From NCBI RefSeq assembly GCF_000308455.1, contig NZ_BAFP01000104.1, forward strand, positions 1 through 64,000: a DNA stretch of 64,000 nt, read 5' to 3'. This DNA is from Nocardia abscessus NBRC 100374. GTDB lineage: Bacteria > Actinomycetota > Actinomycetes > Mycobacteriales > Mycobacteriaceae. Positions within the stretch are counted from its first letter, which is position 1. Each line of letters starts with the position of its first letter. This document shows positions 54,683-63,442 of the stretch, piece by piece. The position numbers and the translations under genes are program-made. The notes below the pieces were generated by a model, which did not search any database, had not been told where the DNA came from, and saw nothing but the letters and a program-made list of their open reading frames with translations.

Positions 54683-55053
54683 GGTTCACAATCCGTTCGG
54701 GCAGAGAATCTTCGGCTACCTGACCCCGTTGTCCCGGAGAACCTTAGGCCCCGGCGTCGATACGAGCGAGTAACGAGACAGCGACCGGAGAGCCGGTTCC
54801 GCGATCGGTGAGCAACCCGTATAGGGGGTAGCCCCTAATACCCCGGTTTGATTTTGCCCGCAGGGGAGACAACACCCGTGACCTTTGGCGGCGAGTGCGC
54901 AAGAGTGAAGGGGTGCAGTCGCTGCCCCGTCGGTAAGCGCGACCGCGAAGCAGCGACCGTAGATCCAGATCTGTCTGCGGGGGTAGGCCGCGGACAGGCC
55001 CGCAAATGGGGGATGGCGGACGGAATGCCCGCCGCAGAGTGAAAGGATTTACG
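54683..55053. other. Leader region before the small secreted protein gene
   Basis: 370 bp between divergent genes, mostly non-coding. A G/C-rich segment with GGGGGTAGCCCCTAATACCCC occurs at 54823-54845, and there are several short hairpins. A long 5' leader is possible, but no known riboswitch consensus was recognised. Confidence 0.35.
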
Positions 55054-55344
55054 TTGTTCTCCACAATCAGCGCACGCCGCACCTTGGCCCGCGTGGCCGT
55101 CGCCGGTGCGATCGCCGCAATCCCGTTGACCGCGTTGGCGATGCCCGCCTCGGCTACCCCGAGCACACCCGGGGTCACTCAGGCCCGGTACGACCCGTAT
55201 TACGACCGGTGCGCCTTCGGTCCGTTCCAGAACTGGAGTTGCAACAACAACCCGCTGTTCGGTTGGGGCTACAACCAGTTCGGCGGCCCCTACGGACAGG
55301 GCTACGGGCAAGGCCAGGCACCTGGCATGTTCGGCAGCAGTTAA
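55054..55344 (+). CDS. Small secreted Gly/Tyr-rich protein
   Basis: A protein of about 96 residues. A Sec signal peptide (about residues 1-36, containing RRTLARVAVAGAIAAIPLTA) ends ASA-TP. The mature part is rich in Tyr, Gly, Gln and Asn, with RYDPYYDRCAFGPFQNW and a CNNNP segment, and carries two cysteines. The TTG at 55054 is preferred because AAAGGA lies 6 bp upstream; a GTG at 55039 is possible. Function unknown; it resembles small secreted proteins of Nocardia and Rhodococcus. Confidence 0.65.
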   Translation: MFSTISARRTLARVAVAGAIAAIPLTALAMPASATPSTPGVTQARYDPYYDRCAFGPFQNWSCNNNPLFGWGYNQFGGPYGQGYGQGQAPGMFGSS

Positions 55345-55355
55345 GTCTCCGAAGA

Positions 55356-55396
55356 CGCGGGTGGCCCGCTCCGAGATCCGGAGCGGGCCACCCGCG
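55356..55396. terminator. Bidirectional terminator between secreted-protein gene and ilvC
   Basis: A perfect 18-bp stem CGCGGGTGGCCCGCTCCG/CGGAGCGGGCCACCCGCG with a 5-nt loop, in the gap between convergent genes. Confidence 0.85.
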
Positions 55397-55412
55397 TGAA
55401 TCAGCCGAGAGA

Positions 55413-56426
55413 TCAGGCGGTCTCGGTGATCGGACGATCCACCCAGCTCATCAGGCCGCGCAGCTTGGCGCCGGTGACCTCGATCGGGTGCTCGGCGTTC
55501 TGCTTGCGCAGCGCCTCGAGCTCCTTGTTGCCACCCTCGACGTTGGCGACCAGACGCTTGACGAAGCTGCCGTCCTGGATGTCCTTGAGGATGTCCTGCA
55601 TCCGCTTCTTGGTGTCGGCGTCGATCACCCGCGGGCCCGACAGGTAGCCGCCGAACTCGGCGGTGTCGGACACCGAGTAGTTCATCCGCGCGATGCCGCC
55701 CTCGTACATCAGGTCGACGATCAGCTTCAGCTCGTGCAGCACCTCGAAGTAGGCCATCTCCGGTGCGTAACCGGCCTCGACCATGACCTCGAAACCGGTC
55801 TTGACCAGTTCCTCGGTGCCACCGCACAGCACGGCCTGCTCACCGAACAGGTCGGTCTCGGTCTCTTCCTTGAAGGTGGTCTTGATGACGCCCGCGCGGG
55901 TGCCGCCGATGCCCTTGGCGTAGGACAGCGCCAGCGCCTGGCCCTCGCCCTTCGGGTCCTGGTCGATCGCGATCAGCGCCGGAACGCCCTTGCCGTCGAC
56001 GAACTGACGACGCACCAGGTGACCCGGGCCCTTCGGGGCCACCATGCCGATGGTGACGTTGGCGGGCGGCTTGATCAGGCCGAAGTGGATGTTGAGGCCG
56101 TGGCCGAAGAACAGCGCGTCGCCGTCCTTCAGGTTCGGCTCGATGTCATTGGTGAAGATCGACGCCTGCGCGGTGTCGGGCGCGAGCACCATGATGAGGT
56201 CCGCCCACGCCGAGACCTCGGCCGGCGTGCCGACGGTCAGGCCCGCCTCCTCGGCCTTCGGACGCGACTTCGAACCCTCGGCGAGGCCAACCCGGACCTC
56301 GACGCCCGAGTCGCGCAGGCTCAGCGAGTGCGCGTGACCCTGGCTGCCGTAGCCGATGACAGCGACCTTGCGGCCCTGGATGATCGACAGGTCGGCATCG
56401 TCGTCGTAGAACATCTCGACTGCCAC
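55413..56426 (-). CDS. ilvC: Ketol-acid reductoisomerase
   Basis: A 337-residue class I enzyme of valine/isoleucine synthesis that isomerises and reduces acetolactate/acetohydroxybutyrate with NADPH. The Rossmann motif VIGYGSQGHAHSLSLRDSG is near residue 22. Mg-binding acids lie in FKEETETDLFGEQAVLCGG near 187 and in the EVLHELKLIVDLMYEGG segment. The GTG at 56426 (VAVEMFYDDDADL) with GGAAGGA 6 bp upstream is chosen, matching homologues; an upstream ATG would bury the ribosome site. Confidence 0.95.
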   Translation of the reverse strand: MAVEMFYDDDADLSIIQGRKVAVIGYGSQGHAHSLSLRDSGVEVRVGLAEGSKSRPKAEEAGLTVGTPAEVSAWADLIMVLAPDTAQASIFTNDIEPNLKDGDALFFGHGLNIHFGLIKPPANVTIGMVAPKGPGHLVRRQFVDGKGVPALIAIDQDPKGEGQALALSYAKGIGGTRAGVIKTTFKEETETDLFGEQAVLCGGTEELVKTGFEVMVEAGYAPEMAYFEVLHELKLIVDLMYEGGIARMNYSVSDTAEFGGYLSGPRVIDADTKKRMQDILKDIQDGSFVKRLVANVEGGNKELEALRKQNAEHPIEVTGAKLRGLMSWVDRPITETA

Positions 56427-56440
56427 TGTGGTTCCTTCCG

Positions 56441-56561
56441 GGATCATCCCCGCGCGAGGCGGGGCACACCGTGCTTGCGCCGGTGCGGATTTACGTTGTT
56501 CTGGATCGGATCACCTCCGCGGTAGCGGGAGGGGATCATTCCCGCGTACGCGGGGAGGCGG
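56441..56561 (-). promoter_or_regulatory. ilvC leader with three related hairpins
   Basis: On the minus strand the leader holds three stem-loops, each followed by TGATCC: around 56533-56560 (CCCGCG-TA-CGCGGG), 56508-56533 (CCTCCCGC/GCGGAGG) and 56441-56463 (CCCCGC/GCGGGG). The middle one ends GGAGGTGATCC, exactly complementary to the 16S rRNA 3' end. They may control ilvC expression or be relics of palindromic repeats. Confidence 0.5.
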
Positions 56562-56641
56562 CACGCCAACCGTCGATCGCAGAAAGACTAGCGTGTGGCC
56601 GCCGTCGGACGGTCGGCCCCATCGGTGTGCCGCTCGCTACC

Positions 56642-57145
56642 TCACCGAGTGGCGGTGATGGACTTCGGTCCACGGCCCACCGCGACGACACCGGACTGCA
56701 CGATCTCCCGGATGCCATACGGTTCGAGCATCCGCAGCAGCGCGTCGAGCTTGGACCGGGTTCCGGTCGCCTCGACGGTGAGCGCGTCCGGCGACACGTC
56801 GATGACCTTCGCGCGGAACAGTCCGACCGCCTCGATCACCTGGGTCCGCACACTGGCGTCGGCGCGCACCTTCACCAGAATCAGTTCGCGGGCCACCGAG
56901 CTGTCGGAGTCCTGCTCCACGATCTTGATGACGTTCACCAGCTTGTTGAGCTGCTTGGTGACCTGCTCCAGCGGCAGGTCCTCGACGGTGACGACGATGG
57001 TCATGCGCGAGATCTCGGGGAGCTCGGTGCCGCCGACCGCCAGCGATTCGATATTGAAGCCGCGGCGGGAGAACAGCGCCGCGACCCGTGCCAGCACGCC
57101 CGGTTTGTCCTCGACGAGAACGCTGAGGGTATGCGTGGTACTCAT
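56642..57145 (-). CDS. ilvN: Acetolactate synthase small (regulatory) subunit
   Basis: A 167-residue regulatory subunit that confers valine feedback on IlvB. The N-terminal ACT domain starts MSTTHTLSVLVEDKPGVLAR and contains RRGFNIESLAVGGTE. A second C-terminal domain extends from about residue 80 (RELILVKVRADASVRTQV). The start overlaps the ilvB stop by 4 bp (ATGA), so both subunits are made together. ilvC follows with a 215-bp gap and its own leader. Confidence 0.96.
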   Translation of the reverse strand: MSTTHTLSVLVEDKPGVLARVAALFSRRGFNIESLAVGGTELPEISRMTIVVTVEDLPLEQVTKQLNKLVNVIKIVEQDSDSSVARELILVKVRADASVRTQVIEAVGLFRAKVIDVSPDALTVEATGTRSKLDALLRMLEPYGIREIVQSGVVAVGRGPKSITATR

Positions 57146-59076
57146 CCGTTGTTCACCCTGTTCTGTTCGTGCGACATCGCCGCGTGGATGACCGCGGGCT
57201 CGGCGGCCTGCTCGTCCTCGTCGAACAGCGGGCGGATGCCGCGAGCGGCCATGATCTCGTCGTTGCTGGTGCCCGCGGCGACCATCGGCCACACCTGGGC
57301 GTCCTTGCCGACGATGAAGTCGATCACCACGGGACGGTCGTTGATGGACTGTGCCTCGCGGATGGCGGCCTCCACGTCCTCCTCGCGCTCCACCCGGATG
57401 CCGTGGCAGCCGAGGGCTTCGGCGAGCTTGACGAAGTCGGGGATGCGCAGGGAGTGCGTGCCGAGGTCGGTGTTGGAGTAGCGCTCCTGGTAGAACAGCG
57501 TCTGCCACTGGCGCACCATGCCGAGGTTGCCGTTGTTGATCAGCGCGACCTTGATCGGGACGCCCTCGACGGCGCAGGTGGCCAGCTCCTGGTTGGTCAT
57601 CTGGAAGCAGCCGTCACCGTCGACCGCCCACACCTCTTTGTCCGGCGCGCCCATCTTGGCGCCCATGGCCGCCGGGACGGCGTAGCCCATGGTGCCGAGG
57701 CCACCGGAGTTCAGCCAGGTGCGCGGCTTCTCGTACTTGATGAACTGCGCGGCCCACATCTGGTGCTGACCGACGCCCGCGCAGTAGATCGCGTCGGGTC
57801 CGGCCAGCCTGCCGAGCGCCTCGATGACGAACTCCGGCGACAGCGAGCCGTCCGCGGGCGGGGTCCAGCCCAGCGGGTAGGCGTCGCGCACGCCGTCGAG
57901 GTAGGTCCACCAGTCGGTCAACGGCAGCGGCAGCGAATTGCCCGCGGCAGGATCGGCCTTCAGCGTCTCGATGAGCTCGACGATCACCTCGCGGCAATCG
58001 CCCACGATCGGGACGTCGGCGTGCCGGTTCTTGCCGATCTCGGCCGGGTCGATGTCGGCGTGGATGACCTTGGCGCCGGGGGCGAAGGAGTCCAGCTGAC
58101 CGGTGACGCGGTCGTCGAAACGCGCGCCGAGGGTGATCAGCAGGTCCGACCGCTGCAGCGCGGCGACCGCGCCGACGGTGCCGTGCATGCCGGGCATGCC
58201 CATGTTGAGGCGATGGCTGTCGGGGAACGCGCCGCGCGCCATCAGCGTGGTGACCACGGGGATGCCGGTCAGCTCGGCCAGTTGCAGCAGCTCGGCCGAG
58301 GCGTCGGCCTTGATCACGCCGCCGCCGACGTAGAGCACGGGAGCCTTGGCTTCCGTGATCATCCGCGCGGCCTCGCGCACCTGCTTGCCGTGCGGCTTGG
58401 TGACCGGGCGGTAGCCGGGCAGCCGCATCTCCGGCGGCCAGCTGAAGGTGGTCTGCGCCTGCAGCACGTCCTTGGGGATGTCGACGAGCACGGCGCCGGG
58501 GCGGCCGGACGCGGCGAGGTAGAACGCCTCCGCGATGATGCGCGGGATGTCGATCCCGTCGGTGATCAGGAAGTTGTGCTTGGTGATCGGCATGGTGATG
58601 CCGGAGATGTCGGCTTCCTGGAACGCGTCGGTGCCGATCAGGCTGCGGCCGACCTGGCCGGTGATGGCCACGATCGGAACCGAGTCCATCTGCGCGTCGG
58701 CGATCGGGGTGACCAGGTTGGTCGCGCCGGGGCCGGATGTGGCCATACACACACCGACCTTGCCGGTCGCCTGGGCGTAACCGGTGGCCGCGTGACCCGC
58801 ACCCTGCTCGTGCCGGACCAGGACGTGGCGCACCTTGGTGGAATCGAACAGCGGGTCGTACACCGGAAGGATCGCACCACCCGGAATGCCGAATACGGTG
58901 TCGACGCCGAGCTCCTCGAGCGACCGGACGACCGACTGCGCGCCGGTGACCCGCTCGGGCGGGACCGGGCGGCGGTTGGCCGCGGACGTCGCGTTGGCAG
59001 CGGGCGTGGCCTGCTGGTTCGCCGAAGGAGCTGGCCTACGGGCCGAAGGCCCGGGCCGTGCGGTAGGTGCGCTCAC
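57142..59076 (-). CDS. ilvB: Acetolactate synthase large (catalytic) subunit
   Basis: A 644-residue ThDP enzyme forming acetolactate or acetohydroxybutyrate. The first 40 residues are Pro/Ala-rich and non-conserved, and the catalytic part starts VTGAQSVVRSLEELGVDTVF. The cofactor Glu is in LVRHEQGAGHAATGYAQATG near residue 90. The ThDP motif WAVDGDGCFQMTNQELATCA is near 505, followed by NNGNLGMV. It starts with GTG, downstream of a leader peptide and attenuator. Translationally coupled to ilvN. Confidence 0.96.
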   Translation of the reverse strand: MSAPTARPGPSARRPAPSANQQATPAANATSAANRRPVPPERVTGAQSVVRSLEELGVDTVFGIPGGAILPVYDPLFDSTKVRHVLVRHEQGAGHAATGYAQATGKVGVCMATSGPGATNLVTPIADAQMDSVPIVAITGQVGRSLIGTDAFQEADISGITMPITKHNFLITDGIDIPRIIAEAFYLAASGRPGAVLVDIPKDVLQAQTTFSWPPEMRLPGYRPVTKPHGKQVREAARMITEAKAPVLYVGGGVIKADASAELLQLAELTGIPVVTTLMARGAFPDSHRLNMGMPGMHGTVGAVAALQRSDLLITLGARFDDRVTGQLDSFAPGAKVIHADIDPAEIGKNRHADVPIVGDCREVIVELIETLKADPAAGNSLPLPLTDWWTYLDGVRDAYPLGWTPPADGSLSPEFVIEALGRLAGPDAIYCAGVGQHQMWAAQFIKYEKPRTWLNSGGLGTMGYAVPAAMGAKMGAPDKEVWAVDGDGCFQMTNQELATCAVEGVPIKVALINNGNLGMVRQWQTLFYQERYSNTDLGTHSLRIPDFVKLAEALGCHGIRVEREEDVEAAIREAQSINDRPVVIDFIVGKDAQVWPMVAAGTSNDEIMAARGIRPLFDEDEQAAEPAVIHAAMSHEQNRVNNG

Positions 59077-59166
59077 CGTCTTCGTTCCTTACTGGTTGTG
59101 GTTCTGACCCCGGAATTTGTGCCAGCGGTGTCTTGCGCTTCGCCATGTTGGACATTAGTCCGAACA

Positions 59167-59193
59167 TAAAAAAGCCCCCGACAGCACAGGGCT
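59167..59193 (-). terminator. Attenuator terminator of ilvB
   Basis: On the minus strand AGCCC..GGGGGCT is followed by an uninterrupted T6 run. It lies between the leader peptide and the ilvB start, where a transcription attenuator is expected. Confidence 0.7.
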
Positions 59194-59249
59194 GATCGAG
59201 GGTGGCGCGTCGCAACGCGAGCTGACGTATTCGACTCAGTGTGTCAGGC

Positions 59250-59297
59250 TCAACGCTGGACGCGCCGGCCGATTACGAGCAACTCGTTTCGATTCAC
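59250..59297 (-). CDS. ilvB leader peptide
   Basis: A 15-residue peptide, MNRNELLVIGRRVQR, beginning at a GTG. It holds the cluster Leu-Leu-Val-Ile and a later Val, the amino acids made by the downstream pathway, as expected of a ribosome-mediated attenuation leader. The attenuator stem with a T6 run lies 57 bp downstream of its stop. Similar leaders are known before ilvB in other actinobacteria. The ribosome site is weak or absent, which is the main doubt. Confidence 0.6.
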   Translation of the reverse strand: MNRNELLVIGRRVQR

Positions 59298-59411
59298 GCG
59301 CACGACGTTAAGCGGGTGTGAACCGAAGAGTCAAACAGATGACCCCTTGTGTCCCATTATGTGGGACAGTGCGGATGCTTGTGCCCTTCACCAGGATGCG
59401 AGGATGGTGGT

Positions 59412-59999
59412 GTGTCATCACCGCATCAGTCCGTGCCACCTTCTGAATCGTCCCATACGCCCGCGGCGACAACGGATACGGGTAGCGCCTCCGACGCCCG
59501 TGTGATCCGCATCCCACGGCTGGCCTTCCTGGGCGTCTTCATCCTGCTGATGTGCGTGTTCTTCCCGTTCGTCGGCTGGCCCGCCGGGCTGTGGTGGCTG
59601 CTGCTCATCCCGGCCGTGGTGCTGGTGTGGGTGTTGCGCACGCAGACCACCGTCTCGGCGGCCGGACTGGATCTGCGGACGCTGTTCGGTTCGCGCCACC
59701 TCGACTGGGCGCAAGTGAAGGGCGTGCGGATCCCCAAACGCGGCTACGTGCGCGCCGACCTCACCGACGGCACCGAGGCGAAGCTGCCCGCGGTGAGCTA
59801 CGACCGGCTGCGCGACCTGGCGGCCGCGTCCGGCGGACGGATCCCGGACCCGTTCGCGCGGCCGGACGCGTCCCCGGCGGACGAATCCGAACCGGCGGTC
59901 TCGACCGAGCCCGAGACGGGCTCGAGCGGCGACGGCAGCTCGCGAACCAACGGGATCGCGAAGTCGGCCGAGGACGCCACCGGCGAAGACACGCCGTAG
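59412..59999 (+). CDS. cfp6: PH-domain membrane protein (Cfp6-like)
   Basis: A 195-residue protein. Two hydrophobic helices (about residues 33-75: LAFLGVFILLMCVFFPFVGW and LLLIPAVVLVWVL) are followed by a bacterial PH domain (RTQTTVSAAGLDLRTLFGSR, HLDWAQVKGVRIPKRGYVRA) and an acidic, low-complexity C-terminus. It corresponds by position to Rv3004 (Cfp6) next to ilvB; function unknown. The GTG at 59412 with GAGGATGGTGG upstream is chosen over an in-frame ATG at 59349 that adds a Cys-rich non-conserved stretch. Confidence 0.8.
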   Translation: MSSPHQSVPPSESSHTPAATTDTGSASDARVIRIPRLAFLGVFILLMCVFFPFVGWPAGLWWLLLIPAVVLVWVLRTQTTVSAAGLDLRTLFGSRHLDWAQVKGVRIPKRGYVRADLTDGTEAKLPAVSYDRLRDLAAASGGRIPDPFARPDASPADESEPAVSTEPETGSSGDGSSRTNGIAKSAEDATGEDTP

Positions 60000-60419
60000 C
60001 GGACGGTCACCCCATATGCGGCTCCACGTTCTCGGCGTGGCCCATCGTGGGACCTGACCGGCGATAACGAACCCGCCACCGCGCCTGGGCCGCGTGGACG
60101 CCCCGCTGGACTCAGCGATCGCACCGAGGCGGAACATTCCCTCCGCGTAAGCTGTTGCGGTCGGGTGATGGGATGATTTGCCGGAGCAGTGACCCTTCTC
60201 CGCATCCCCACCCTCGACGGTCCGGCACCTCCGGCGACACCGTCGGCCCGGCGACACCACGCACGGGCGACAATCCGAACCCGGCTGACACCGATCGACG
60301 CCTCGCACGACCCGCCACGACCGGCGGGGGGCGCGCCCATCCGCGGGAGTAACGTGATGGTCCGCCGAGCAGGCTCTGCGCCGTCGCACGTCAGCCCCCG
60401 CGACCCGAGGACCATCGAA
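60000..60419. other. Long leader region before ilvD
   Basis: 420 bp with no separate gene. From 60186 a GTG with GGAG upstream opens a frame that runs without stop into ilvD and would encode VTLLRIPTLDGP.. as an extension. Homologues start at MPPLRSR, so it is taken as non-coding leader here. Confidence 0.4.
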
Positions 60420-62294
60420 ATGCCACCGCTTCGTTCACGAACCACGACCATCGGCCGCAATGCCGCAGGCGCACGCGCACTCTGGCGCGCCACCGGCATG
60501 ACCGACACCGACTTCGGCAAGCCGATCGTCGCCATCGCGAACTCCTACACCCAGTTCGTGCCCGGGCACGTGCACCTGAAGAACGTCGGCGACATCGTGG
60601 CCGACGCGGTGCGCGCCGCCGGTGGCGTGCCGCGCGAATTCCACACCATCGCCGTCGACGACGGCATCGCCATGGGCCACGGCGGCATGCTCTACTCGCT
60701 GCCTTCGCGCGAGATCATCGCCGACTCCGTCGAGTACATGGTGAACGCGCACACCGCGGACGCGCTGGTGTGCATCTCCAACTGCGACAAGATCACCCCG
60801 GGCATGCTCAATGCGGCCATGCGGCTGAACATTCCGGCGGTGTTCGTCTCCGGCGGACCGATGGAGGCGGGCAAGGCCGTCGTCGTCGGCGGCGTCGCGC
60901 AGGCGCCCACCGATCTGATCACCGCGATCTCCGCGAGCGCGAATCAGGCGGTGTCGGAGGAAGGCCTGTCCGAGGTCGAACGGTCCGCGTGCCCGACCTG
61001 CGGCTCCTGTTCGGGCATGTTCACCGCCAACTCGATGAACTGCCTCACCGAGGCGCTGGGTCTCGCGCTGCCCGGCAACGGCTCCACCCTCGCCACGCAC
61101 GCCGCGCGCCGGGCGCTGTTCGAGCGGGCGGGCACGGTGGTGGTGGACATCGCCAATCGCTGGTACCGCGAGGACGACGCGTCGGTGCTGCCGCGCAACG
61201 TCGCCGACGCCAAGGCCTTCCGCAACGCGATGGCCCTGGACGTCGCGATGGGCGGTTCGACCAACACCGTGCTGCACACGCTGGCCGCCGCGCAGGAAGG
61301 TGAGATCGACTTCGATCTGCACACCATCGCGGAGACCAGCCGCCGGGTGCCCACCCTGGCGAAGGTGTCGCCCAACTCCGACTACCACATGGAGGACGTG
61401 CACCGCGCCGGCGGCATCCCCGCCATCCTCGGCGAGCTGCGCCGCGCCGGGCTGCTGGAGACCGACGTCACCACCGTGCACACCGCGAGCTTCGACGAGT
61501 GGCTGGACACCTGGGACATCCGCTCCGGCAAGGCATCCCAGGAAGCCATCGAGCTCTTCCACGCCGCGCCGGGCGGGGTGCGCACCACCGAGCCGTTCTC
61601 CACCGACAACCGGTGGTCGTCGCTGGACACCGACGCCGCGGGCGGCTGCATCCGCGACCTCGAGCACGCCTACACGAAGGAAGGCGGCCTGGTCGTGCTG
61701 CGCGGCAACATCGCGCCCGACGGCGCGGTGCTCAAGACCGCGGGCATCGACGAGGAGCTGTTCTCCTTCCAGGGCCCCGCAGTGGTGGTGGAGTCGCAGG
61801 AGGAGGCCGTGTCGGTCATCCTCGGCAAGAAGATCAAGCCCGGCGACGTGATCGTGGTCCGCTACGAAGGCCCCGCGGGCGGCCCCGGCATGCAGGAGAT
61901 GCTGCACCCGACCGCCTTCCTGAAGGGCTCGGGCCTCGGCAAAGAGTGCGCGCTGATCACCGACGGCCGATTCTCCGGCGGCACCTCGGGGCTGTCGATC
62001 GGGCACATCTCCCCCGAGGCGGCCAGCGGCGGCGTCATCGGCCTGGTGGAGAACGGCGACCAGATCCGCATCGATGTGGCCACCCGTACGCTGGAGGTCC
62101 TCGTCGACGACGCCGTCCTCGCCGAGCGTCGCTCGAAGATGGAAGCCTCCGAGCGGCCCTGGCAGCCGGTCAACCGTGATCGTCCGGTGACGACGGCCCT
62201 GCGCGCCTACGCCGCCATGGCCACCTCGGCGGACAAGGGCGCGGTCCGCTACGTGCTCCCCCGCCACTCCGGGTCTTCAGGCCGTACCAGTTAG
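60420..62294 (+). CDS. ilvD: Dihydroxy-acid dehydratase
   Basis: A 624-residue [Fe-S] enzyme that dehydrates dihydroxyisovalerate and dihydroxymethylvalerate, the last common step of valine/isoleucine synthesis. Cluster cysteines lie in ISNCDKITPGMLNAAMRLN near residue 120 and ACPTCGSCSGMFTANSMNCL near 192. The C-terminal domain has TDGRFSGGTSGLSIGHISPE near 515. The ATG at 60420 (MPPLRSRTTTIGRNAAGAR) matches homologues such as the corynebacterial enzyme. It is divergent in orientation from ilvBNC. Confidence 0.95.
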   Translation: MPPLRSRTTTIGRNAAGARALWRATGMTDTDFGKPIVAIANSYTQFVPGHVHLKNVGDIVADAVRAAGGVPREFHTIAVDDGIAMGHGGMLYSLPSREIIADSVEYMVNAHTADALVCISNCDKITPGMLNAAMRLNIPAVFVSGGPMEAGKAVVVGGVAQAPTDLITAISASANQAVSEEGLSEVERSACPTCGSCSGMFTANSMNCLTEALGLALPGNGSTLATHAARRALFERAGTVVVDIANRWYREDDASVLPRNVADAKAFRNAMALDVAMGGSTNTVLHTLAAAQEGEIDFDLHTIAETSRRVPTLAKVSPNSDYHMEDVHRAGGIPAILGELRRAGLLETDVTTVHTASFDEWLDTWDIRSGKASQEAIELFHAAPGGVRTTEPFSTDNRWSSLDTDAAGGCIRDLEHAYTKEGGLVVLRGNIAPDGAVLKTAGIDEELFSFQGPAVVVESQEEAVSVILGKKIKPGDVIVVRYEGPAGGPGMQEMLHPTAFLKGSGLGKECALITDGRFSGGTSGLSIGHISPEAASGGVIGLVENGDQIRIDVATRTLEVLVDDAVLAERRSKMEASERPWQPVNRDRPVTTALRAYAAMATSADKGAVRYVLPRHSGSSGRTS

Positions 62295-62448
62295 GTGCCG
62301 GAGGATCTGGTCTCAGGTCCTGCGTCGGGTGCGTTGCTGGTTTCGGGCGCACCCGGCGAGTTACCCATGTACCTGCGAAATCAGGCGTCACTGAGGGTAT
62401 TCGAACGCGAAGGCCCCTCTATCTCCTCTTGCTCGGGTTCACGCGAAA

Positions 62449-63324
62449 TCAGGCGAAGGGGCCGATGCCGGTGAGCGGGTTGCCGCCGTGCAGGTACCAG
62501 TAGGTCCCGACCGCGGCCGCCACGGCGAGCAGAAGGACGACGAAGGACCCGGAGGCGGGGCGGATGGCCCAGCCGCGGTTGCGGTCGAAGGACAACCGAC
62601 CGGGACCGGTCAGGATGATGACGGCGGCGACGCCGGCGAGGACGCTCTCGAATTCCACCGCGCCCGGCCCGGCCTTGTATTGGAACCCGGGGGTCATGCC
62701 CTGCTTCCAGGCCCAAGCGTCCAGGATCACCGCGAGCACCGCGCCCGCGGCCAGCGGGGTGGCCAGCCCGAGGATCAGCAGCGTGCCGCCGCCCACCTCG
62801 CCCGCGGTCAGCAGGAGGGCGGACACGGTCGGGTGGTCCCAACCGCCGCGCTCCATCATGTCGCGGGTGCCATCCAGGCCCGGCCCGTGGAACCAGCCGG
62901 TGAGCTTCTGCAAGCCGTGGTAGAGGAAGGTGCCGCCGACGACCAAGCGCAACAGCAACAAGCCCAGATCGAGCGTGCCGCGGCGGGTCTCGCCGTTGCG
63001 GCGGCGCAGACGGCCGGTGTCGTTCGGCGGGCCGGGGGCGGGCGGGATGCTGGCGTACTCGTATGTGGGCGCCTTGCCTCCGGCGCCCTTGCTCTCGGCG
63101 GTGCTCGGAACCTCCGGGTCGAGCCCGAGTTCGTCCTCGGTGCGCGGCACGTCCTTGGACAGATGGGGCCGCTGGGCCGGATCCACTCGCGCGAATTGCT
63201 CGGTCGGCGAGTCGTACGGGCTGGTCACTCCTCGACCGGTGGACGACACCGCCGACTGCTCGGCCGTGGAGGGAGCGGAGTTCCCGGCCTTGGATTCGGC
63301 CGTTTCTTTCGGCTTGTCGGTCAC
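62449..63324 (-). CDS. DoxX-family membrane protein
   Basis: A 291-residue protein. The N-terminal 120 residues are disordered-looking and charged; the C-terminal DoxX domain has about four helices (LGLLLLRLVVGGTFLYHGLQ near residue 125, and LLLAVAAAVGTYWYLHGG at the end). It corresponds by position to Rv3005c. DoxX proteins occur in membrane complexes linked to oxidative-stress defence in mycobacteria; the role here is not shown. The GTG at 63324 with AGGG 8 bp upstream is used. Confidence 0.85.
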   Translation of the reverse strand: MTDKPKETAESKAGNSAPSTAEQSAVSSTGRGVTSPYDSPTEQFARVDPAQRPHLSKDVPRTEDELGLDPEVPSTAESKGAGGKAPTYEYASIPPAPGPPNDTGRLRRRNGETRRGTLDLGLLLLRLVVGGTFLYHGLQKLTGWFHGPGLDGTRDMMERGGWDHPTVSALLLTAGEVGGGTLLILGLATPLAAGAVLAVILDAWAWKQGMTPGFQYKAGPGAVEFESVLAGVAAVIILTGPGRLSFDRNRGWAIRPASGSFVVLLLAVAAAVGTYWYLHGGNPLTGIGPFA

Positions 63325-63442
63325 GATCAATACCCTATGCCGCGGCGCGGCACGGCGGGCAAGTACTGGACGGCGTGTCAGTGTGCGCGCAACACCCACC
63401 CGGAGGGGGCGCGGGCGACGGAATTTCCGTAACGTCTGGGCT

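Noticed and set aside
54820..55053. c-di-AMP (ydaO-type) riboswitch before the secreted-protein gene
   Set aside because: Considered because such leaders precede secreted proteins in actinobacteria, but the conserved core could not be matched by eye.
56441..56561. Type I-E-like CRISPR repeats (GGATCAYYCCCGCG..CGGGG)
   Set aside because: Only three degenerate copies, spaced 67 and 25 bp, with no regular spacers and no cas genes; better treated as ilvC leader hairpins or small palindromes.
57169..59169. 666-codon open frame antisense to ilvB
   Set aside because: Shadow of ilvB with an Ala/Gly/Arg-biased composition and no domain motifs.
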